The translations under genes were made by a program, and so were the position numbers. A stretch of DNA of 7,178 bases from Victivallales bacterium (GTDB lineage Bacteria > Verrucomicrobiota > Lentisphaeria > Oligosphaerales > Oligosphaeraceae). Within the stretch, counting starts at the first letter, position 1. Every line of letters starts with the position of its first letter. The stretch lies in assembly GCA_017458805.1 (NCBI GenBank), contig JAFTAC010000021.1, positions 1-7,178 of the forward strand. Direction: 5' to 3'. This document shows positions 1-4,562 of this stretch, one piece after another. The notes under the pieces were generated by a model that was not told the DNA's origin, made no database searches, and worked only from the letters and a program-made list of their open reading frames with translations.

Positions 1-198
1 GTGAGTATAATTTAGGATATTATTATAATGCTCTTATGTAATAACGCAAGGGGAGAAAGTATTTTTCAGCAATCCACTATGGAGTTGCTCGTCATTCTGC
101 ACTGTAATTTCAATGATGAGAGGTTGATTAACTCGACTTTTGCTTTGATTACACCGTCCGTATCAGTTTTTTGCCTAATCTTTTTTTTGAAATTTAAT

Positions 199-226
199 TT
201 GACTTTACCAAACATACAATTATATT
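199..226 (+). promoter_or_regulatory. Candidate sigma70-type promoter for the winged-helix/nucleotidyltransferase operon
   Basis: A TTGACT hexamer at 199-204 is followed after 16 bases by TATATT at 221-226; TATTTA at 223-228 with an 18-base spacer is an alternative. It lies about 45 bases upstream of the ATG at 271, inside a very A+T-rich leader. Such DNA produces chance matches easily, so this is only the best candidate. I looked in 1-270 for a clear palindromic operator, as expected for an autoregulating antitoxin, and found none. The rest of the leader shows no convincing gene. Confidence 0.35.
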
Positions 227-270
227 TATACTATTAGCATATTTGAAGATGAACGTCGGAGTACAGAAAA

Positions 271-1218
271 ATGACAGAAATTGACTATATTAAGGCTAAT
301 TTTACGCAGGATGTCAAAAAGGAGGAGCGTACACCAAGTTGGCGTTTCCCCAGTTTCCTTGAAAAATTGTACTCTTTTGCGAAATGCACGATAAATGGTT
401 TGACCTTTACCATCATGCAGGATTTAGGAAAGGATAATCTTACTGCAGGCACTGTGATGACCCATGGTGAACGTGTTCAAGAGGAAACAGGCTTTCCTGT
501 CATCTATGTGACAAAATCTCTTCCATCTGATGGAAGAAAGCGAATGTGCGTTCATCATTTTGGTTTTATTGTTCCTGGAGTGGAGCTCTACCTTCCCCAA
601 CTCTATGTTCAGTTGAAGGAGAATCAACCTGCCAAGACAAGGGAGTTTTCTTCTTTGGGGGTTGCGGCGCAGTATTTGACAATCTGCTATTTGAACGGTT
701 TTATAGCAAAGGAGTTATCAATATCAGATGCAATGGTGAACACAGGCTATTCACGCATGGGGGTTATTCAAGCTTTCACAGAACTGGAGTATTTCAAGGC
801 GGGCAGCCGTATGGGGAAGCATAGACATTTTGTTTTTATGGAAGATAAACGAGAGCTATGGGAGGAAATCCGTGGCGTGTTAAGAAATCCCTGCAAGCGT
901 ACTATTGGTTTAGAGAAACTTCCGGAAGGTTGTGCGGTTGTTCCCGCAGGAACAGCCGCTTTATGTAAACGGAGTATGTTGTCTGATAAGGAGCCACAGG
1001 AATATGCGATGCGCCTTAGAGAGTTTAATGCATTGGGAAAGGTCAGAACTGTTCACACGTCGTATGCATCTGTGTTGTTGCAATTGTGGACATATCCCCC
1101 GCTTCCAGGAAATGACGGGATAGTTGAACCCTTTTCTTTGTTTTTGACATTGGCTGATAGCAATGATGATAGAATTCAAATATCACTTGAAGAGATGATG
1201 AGGAGTGTCGTAAAATGA
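271..1218 (+). CDS. MarR/AbiEi-like winged-helix protein, probable antitoxin of a nucleotidyltransferase pair
   Basis: This 315-residue protein probably binds DNA and is the likely antitoxin and autoregulator of the next gene. Residues 91-109 carry a motif, RMCVHHFGFIVPGVELYLP, that I recognise from MarR-type regulators encoded beside AbiEii-like nucleotidyltransferases (family F-I-V-P-G-x-x-L-Y-L-P). Residues about 128-190 read as a winged helix-turn-helix: helices around AAQYLTICYL and ISDAMVNTGYSRMGVIQAF, then a basic wing (SRMGKHRHFVF). The C-terminal segment 285-309 (VEPFSLFLTL, then DSNDDRIQISLEEM) matches the conserved tail of this family. The ATG follows GGAG at 258-261 with a 9-base spacer. 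The stop overlaps the next start by ATGA, so translation is probably coupled. The gene is A+T-rich compared with those at the right end. DNA binding and the antitoxin role are inferred from family and context; a plain regulator is the alternative. Confidence 0.72.
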   Translation: MTEIDYIKANFTQDVKKEERTPSWRFPSFLEKLYSFAKCTINGLTFTIMQDLGKDNLTAGTVMTHGERVQEETGFPVIYVTKSLPSDGRKRMCVHHFGFIVPGVELYLPQLYVQLKENQPAKTREFSSLGVAAQYLTICYLNGFIAKELSISDAMVNTGYSRMGVIQAFTELEYFKAGSRMGKHRHFVFMEDKRELWEEIRGVLRNPCKRTIGLEKLPEGCAVVPAGTAALCKRSMLSDKEPQEYAMRLREFNALGKVRTVHTSYASVLLQLWTYPPLPGNDGIVEPFSLFLTLADSNDDRIQISLEEMMRSVVK

Positions 1219-1970
1219 TAAAGGGACTTGATGTTTTTAGGCAGCATTTTTCTGGTATGACGGACAATTTCATCCTAATTGGAGGAGCTGCCTGTGATAT
1301 TCAATTGTCAAAGTTAGCTATTGACTTCAGGACAACGCGTGACTTGGATATTGTTCTTTGCGTTGAATCGCTTACAGCTGATTTTGGAAGAACTTTTTGG
1401 CAGTTTATCATGGAGGGAAAATACCAAATACAAGAGAGGTCTGATGGAACAAAGCGTCTTTATCGTTTTCGTCGTCCAGAAAACCATGATTATCCTGAAA
1501 TGCTTGAGTTATTTGCCAGGCATCCCGAGGCCATTATTCCTGCGGATGAATCGCAATTGACACCCTTGCCTTTGCCAGAGCAAATATCCAGCCTATCGGC
1601 TATACTTTTGGATGATGACTACTACGCTTTTATTCGTTCTCACTGCGAGACTATAGATGGATTGTCTGTTTTGGTCCCTGAAGCTCTTCTTGTTTTGAAG
1701 GCAAAGGCCTGGGTTGATTTAAGTGATAGGAAACAGCGAGGCGAAAAGGTCGATACAAAGGATATATCGAAGCACAAGAATGATATTCTTCGACTAGCCG
1801 ATATTCTCTATGATGATACAGTGTTGGAGTTGTCGGTGTTAATGTTGAATGATATGAAGCTGTTTATGGAACAGTTTTCGAATGAAAACATGGATGTGAA
1901 AAATCTTCATCTTCAATTCACTGAAAAAGAAATTAAAAAGCGGTTGAAGCACTTGTTTAGACTTGATTAA
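1215..1970 (+). CDS. AbiEii-like nucleotidyltransferase, probable toxin
   Basis: This 251-residue protein looks like a polymerase-beta-fold nucleotidyltransferase, the toxin-type partner in AbiE/type IV-like modules. Residues 21-26 (LIGGAA) correspond to the glycine-rich nucleotide-binding turn. TRDLDIVL at 41-48 supplies the two metal-binding acidic residues, D43 and D45; acidic residues in MLELF (96-100) or LDDDYY (132-137) may supply others. VPEALLVLKAKAWVDLSDR (154-172) and KHKNDILRLADIL (186-198) are typical of the helical half of AbiEii-like proteins, where a lysine-rich helix packs on the active site. The classical G-S motif is here G-G-A. Related toxins transfer nucleotides to tRNA or other targets; the substrate here cannot be read from sequence. 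The ATG overlaps the upstream stop (ATGA), with AGGAG at 1201-1205. The gene ends three bases from the stop of the convergent gene, leaving no room for a terminator. Confidence 0.75.
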   Translation: MIKGLDVFRQHFSGMTDNFILIGGAACDIQLSKLAIDFRTTRDLDIVLCVESLTADFGRTFWQFIMEGKYQIQERSDGTKRLYRFRRPENHDYPEMLELFARHPEAIIPADESQLTPLPLPEQISSLSAILLDDDYYAFIRSHCETIDGLSVLVPEALLVLKAKAWVDLSDRKQRGEKVDTKDISKHKNDILRLADILYDDTVLELSVLMLNDMKLFMEQFSNENMDVKNLHLQFTEKEIKKRLKHLFRLD

Positions 1971-1973
1971 AAG

Positions 1974-3059
1974 TTACTTATGGATTAGCTTATAGAAGGC
2001 GAAGGAAGAGCCAAAGAGACCTATGACGATAAAGGGAAGGGGAAAGAAGAACCAGATAATGCTCGATGGTGGGATGGCGCGGGAAAGGACGGCTTCTTCG
2101 GGGCGGTTGGGATTGACGAGGCACTGGGTGTGCTTGCCGATTGGGTTGTCGGCGACCGCCTGTTCCATAGAGGTGGTTGGGTTTGTATAAATGTCCGAAC
2201 GGAAGAAGTCGTAGCGAGTGCCCCGATAGGAATGTCCATTAACCTCGTAGTCATAGCGGATGTCGATTCTTTGTGATTCAGCATCTGGCCGGACATAGGC
2301 GAACGAGGAATGGACGATGACGGCGGGGGTGGTTGTCCAGTGGCGACTGTCATTCCATTTGTAGAGTGGTTTAATGCAGAGCATCCAGAGAGTGAAACAG
2401 CCGCTTGCTAGGAAGCCAAGCCCAAATAGAGGCATGAGGATTGCGAAAGCCCATTTGTTAAAGCGCGATGGTGGCGGGAGGCTGGCCTCTGGATTGAGGT
2501 TTTCCTCCTGAATCTGGAGGTTGAGGATATCCGCCAGGAGGTGCGCGTCTTCGCGCATTTTCTTTAGGTTGCCGTGGTTGAGGATGTTGTGGCGCTCGTC
2601 GTTCTGAAGGACGGCGTTGAGTTCGTAGCAGGTATAGTTCTGACGACGACCTTTTCGGCTGGGGGTATTGACAAGTTTGCCTAATATCTCCAGATGGGTG
2701 ATGGTGTTTATGGAGACCGCGAGGTTGGGGTGCTTCATCCCTTTGGGAAAGAGCTGGCGAAGGGAGAGGTTGAGGAGAGGGCGTGGTTCGCAAAGCTCTC
2801 CGATGAGGGCTATTGAACCAATCAAGAAAAATAAGCATCCAAAAGCGATTGTTGGCCAGATTATCTTCTCGTCTGCGAAAGAGGGCACTATGGCGATAAT
2901 AAGCCCGATGACCGCAAAAATGGACATCAGCAGGCGATGCCGAAGCGTCGGTCTGACCTCGATGATGTTTCCACGCACAACCAGCCTCTCAGAGTAGTAG
3001 TTGGAACCACTGTACTTCAGAGGCGTAGAAATGGATGATTGTGTGCTTTGTTCTGTCAT
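1974..3059 (-). CDS. DUF3592 domain membrane protein
   Basis: A 361-residue integral membrane protein of unknown function. Four hydrophobic segments are visible at about 43-60, 68-88, 204-229 and 333-357. The first two and last two form pairs around a soluble region (about 90-200) that includes a likely helical stretch, LKKMREDAHLLADILNLQ (165-182). Residues about 240-335, between the last two helices, form a DUF3592 domain: it opens with W-T-T-T-P-A-V-I (241-248), continues with IRYDYEVNGHSYRGTRYDF (267-285), and ends with LVNPNRPEEAVLSR (314-327), the usual V-N-P-x-x-P-x-x-A-V-L signature. The ATG at 3059 has no clear Shine-Dalgarno sequence, but a short upstream ORF overlaps it by ATGA, so the start could be coupled. 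The gene is tail to tail with the nucleotidyltransferase gene. Its base composition lies between the A+T-rich pair and the G+C-rich genes to the right. Family assignment is fairly sure; function is unknown. Confidence 0.8.
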   Translation of the reverse strand: MTEQSTQSSISTPLKYSGSNYYSERLVVRGNIIEVRPTLRHRLLMSIFAVIGLIIAIVPSFADEKIIWPTIAFGCLFFLIGSIALIGELCEPRPLLNLSLRQLFPKGMKHPNLAVSINTITHLEILGKLVNTPSRKGRRQNYTCYELNAVLQNDERHNILNHGNLKKMREDAHLLADILNLQIQEENLNPEASLPPPSRFNKWAFAILMPLFGLGFLASGCFTLWMLCIKPLYKWNDSRHWTTTPAVIVHSSFAYVRPDAESQRIDIRYDYEVNGHSYRGTRYDFFRSDIYTNPTTSMEQAVADNPIGKHTQCLVNPNRPEEAVLSRAIPPSSIIWFFFPLPFIVIGLFGSSFAFYKLIHK

Positions 3060-3139
3060 TGGAAGAGGTCAGCCAGGACGACGACATTTTGGAGAAGTCC
3101 GCTGTATTGGTTTTGAGCAACGCCGTTGGCGGAAATCAT
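3056..3139 (-). CDS. Possible 27-codon ORF overlapping the DUF3592 gene start
   Basis: Read from an ATG at 3139, this frame encodes MISANGVAQNQYSGLLQNVV and then VLADLFQ. Its TGA (3058-3056) overlaps the DUF3592 ATG by four bases (ATGA). Many codons end in C (GTC, CTC, GAC, GGC, AAC, GCC), as in the G+C-rich coding genes here. No good ribosome binding site precedes the ATG, and the frame stays open upstream to a TAG at 3190-3188 inside the inverted repeat. It could be a leader peptide coupled to the DUF3592 gene or the surviving C-terminus of a gene cut off by the inverted repeat. Chance is also possible. I do not recognise the peptide. Confidence 0.25.
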   Translation of the reverse strand: MISANGVAQNQYSGLLQNVVVLADLFQ

Positions 3140-3186
3140 GGTAAGATGCACTGCCTGGATGGACGGAAGAAATAAAGAAAAACAAG

Positions 3187-3238
3187 GCTATATTTTGCCA
3201 AAACTATCATAAAAAAGGGGGTTTTGGCAAAATATAGC
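3187..3238. repeat. Perfect 18-bp inverted repeat with nested TTTTGNCAAAA palindromes
   Basis: GCTATATTTTGCCAAAAC (3187-3204) and its exact reverse complement (3221-3238) flank a 16-base loop. Each arm also contains an odd palindrome, TTTTGCCAAAA (3193-3203) and TTTTGGCAAAA (3222-3232), with centres 29 bases apart. On the minus strand the hairpin lies 26 bases beyond the dehydrogenase stop and is followed by CTTGTTTTTCTTTATTT, so it could terminate that transcript. The stem is A+T-rich and longer than usual for an intrinsic terminator. A paired operator or a small insertion footprint are alternatives; no flanking target duplication is visible. It stands out as an A+T-rich island beside G+C-rich DNA. 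Confidence 0.6.
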
Positions 3239-3263
3239 ATCTATTGACGAGGAGTCATGTACC

Positions 3264-4322
3264 TCAATCGTATAGCAGGATGGTGCCGAGGGTGGAGTTG
3301 GGCTGTTCGATGTGGGCGGAGACGGCCACGTCAATCTGGTCGAGTGGCAGGCGGTGTGAGGTGAGGCACTTCACATTGAGCTTGCCTTCGGACATGTAGC
3401 GGAGGGCGAGTTCCATATTGGTGCGGGTGGTCCAGCGCATGAAGACCTCGGGGTACTCATGGTCGCCAATTTCCCAGGCGTCATCGTGGTAGCCTGCGCC
3501 CGTGCGTGCGCAGCAGCGGAGGTCCAGGTTGCCGAGGGCGGCTCCCCAGCCGCAGAGGGTCTTGAGGCCGCCGACCATGGAGAGACGTCCCATCTGGTGG
3601 GTGTCGGGGCTGACCTTCATCACGTTCTTGACCATCTCCAGGGCGCTGTCGCCGTTGCCGCCGAAGGCCATGACCGCCAGGTCAAAGCCCTTGCCGCGGG
3701 TGAACTCCTTGGCGACGGCCTTGTAGTCTTCAACCTTGCCGACCAGCATGGTGGCGTCGATGCCCCACTTCTTGGCGATGTCGAGGCGGAAGTCGCACAT
3801 GTCCCAGCCCATCACATAGCAGCCTGCAATCTGACCGAGGCGGCAGGCCATCTGGCCCACCAGACCCATGCCGACGACGACCATGTATTCGCCGAAGACG
3901 GGCTCCGCGCGGCGGACGGCGTGCATGGAGGTGATGGCGAGGTGCGCGTAGGCGCCTTCCTCATAGCTGACGTTGTCGGGCAGGAGGCAGCAGAGGTTCT
4001 GCGGGACGACGGCGTAGTCGGAGTGCTGTGCGTAGCCACCGCCCATGCATGCGACGCGGTCGCCGACCTTGAATTGCGTCACGCTGGGGTCAACCTCGAT
4101 GATTTCGCCTGCGTTCTGATAGCCGAAGGGCTTGGGGGTGCCGACTTCCGTCTTGCCTTCCTTGCGTGCGGCCTTGGCGCCGTTCAGCTCGGTTCCAGGG
4201 CTGATGAGGGATGCGTGGACTTTCACAAGCACCTTGCCCTTGGTGACTTCAGGAATGTCCTGGGTGATGACGCAGCCGTGACCAGTTTCGTCCAATGCAC
4301 CGATTCTTCTTTGACCTTTCAT
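3264..4322 (-). CDS. Zinc-less medium-chain dehydrogenase/reductase, NAD(P)-dependent
   Basis: A 352-residue, full-length member of the medium-chain dehydrogenase/reductase superfamily, probably cytosolic, oxidising an alcohol or sugar-type substrate or running in reverse. The N-terminal GroES-like domain shows SLISPGTEL (38-46), FGYQNAGEIIEV (66-77) and VGDRVACMGGGYAQHSDYAV (87-106). The Rossmann fold starts at MVVVGMGLVG (147-156) with G-x-G-x-x-G, and the acidic D174 at the end of the next strand favours NAD. The catalytic zinc ligands of alcohol dehydrogenase are absent: the usual C-G-S/T-D region reads I-S-P-G-T-E, and G-H-E reads G-Y-Q. The four-cysteine structural zinc loop is also missing. 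This matches the I-S-P-G-T-E subgroup, which includes BchC-like and bi-domain oxidoreductases. The ATG at 4322 has AAGGAG (4333-4328) five bases upstream. It shares its strand with the hydrolase-like gene but is 240 bases downstream of it. The substrate is unknown. Confidence 0.85.
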   Translation of the reverse strand: MKGQRRIGALDETGHGCVITQDIPEVTKGKVLVKVHASLISPGTELNGAKAARKEGKTEVGTPKPFGYQNAGEIIEVDPSVTQFKVGDRVACMGGGYAQHSDYAVVPQNLCCLLPDNVSYEEGAYAHLAITSMHAVRRAEPVFGEYMVVVGMGLVGQMACRLGQIAGCYVMGWDMCDFRLDIAKKWGIDATMLVGKVEDYKAVAKEFTRGKGFDLAVMAFGGNGDSALEMVKNVMKVSPDTHQMGRLSMVGGLKTLCGWGAALGNLDLRCCARTGAGYHDDAWEIGDHEYPEVFMRWTTRTNMELALRYMSEGKLNVKCLTSHRLPLDQIDVAVSAHIEQPNSTLGTILLYD

Positions 4323-4327
4323 GGATG

Positions 4328-4333
4328 CTCCTT
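4328..4333 (-). promoter_or_regulatory. Strong Shine-Dalgarno site for the dehydrogenase
   Basis: AAGGAG is read on the minus strand, followed by five bases (CATCC) and the ATG at 4322. It fixes the start of the dehydrogenase. It is the clearest ribosome binding site in the window and contrasts with the DUF3592 gene, which lacks one. Confidence 0.7.
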
Positions 4334-4404
4334 GTTGTTTGGATTGTTGGGTGTATGTTAAAGATAGAAAAAAGGTAAAAGCTGACTGTGCGGGGGTGGA
4401 TGTT

Positions 4405-4519
4405 GCGCCCTTTCGGGCGCTAAATCTGGAGAGTTTAGCCGCCCCACGCTACGCGCCCTGACGGGCGCTTGCGTGGGGTTACGCATGGTTGCGCCCTACG
4501 GGCGCTGCCGCTTCGCGGC
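4405..4519. repeat. REP-like cluster of GC-rich hairpins
   Basis: The motif GCGCCC, 3-4 bases, GGGCGC occurs three times: 4405-4420 (loop TTTC), 4453-4468 (loop TGAC) and 4491-4505 (loop TAC). The middle copy is the tip of a larger hairpin whose outer stem is CCCCACGC (4442-4449) with GCGTGGGG (4471-4478). A fourth hairpin, GCCGC-TTC-GCGGC, spans 4507-4519. A weaker stem GCTAAA/TTTAGC (4419-4424 with 4434-4439) overlaps and competes with the first. GTTGCGCCC is shared at 4402-4410 and 4488-4496, so units are partly duplicated. No T-tract follows on the minus strand, so this is not an ordinary intrinsic terminator. It resembles repetitive extragenic palindromes, which can block 3' exonucleases or be mobilised by a REP-associated transposase. 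No such transposase is in the window. Confidence 0.7.
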
Positions 4520-4526
4520 TATAATC

Positions 4527-4554
4527 CTAACCACTAACCACTAACCACTAACCA
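4527..4554. repeat. Four tandem copies of the heptamer CTAACCA
   Basis: The 28 bases are four exact head-to-tail copies of CTAACCA, read as TGGTTAG on the minus strand, starting eight bases after the hydrolase-like stop codon. It sits directly beside the hairpin cluster and may be part of the same repeated element. Copy number could vary by slipped-strand replication. It lies outside coding sequence, so it would not switch a reading frame. Confidence 0.85.
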
Positions 4555-4562
4555 CTTTGTAA

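Noticed and set aside
28..237. 69-codon plus-strand frame upstream of the winged-helix gene
   Set aside because: It lies in A+T-rich leader DNA, has no recognisable domain or convincing codon bias, and contains the best promoter candidate of the following operon.
2458..2838. 126-codon minus-strand frame overlapping the DUF3592 gene
   Set aside because: It is an out-of-frame, proline/arginine-rich shadow of a gene with clear DUF3592 motifs and membrane segments.
3187..3238. Terminal inverted repeats of an insertion sequence
   Set aside because: Only 16 bases separate the arms, there is no transposase, and no direct target duplication flanks them.
3459..4361. 300-codon plus-strand frame opposite the dehydrogenase
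   Set aside because: It is antisense to a gene with clear family motifs. Its alanine-, valine- and glycine-rich composition is what the complement of G+C-rich codons produces.
4405..4554. CRISPR array or attachment site
   Set aside because: The units are self-complementary hairpins and a 7-bp tandem repeat without regular unique spacers, and no integrase or cas gene is present.
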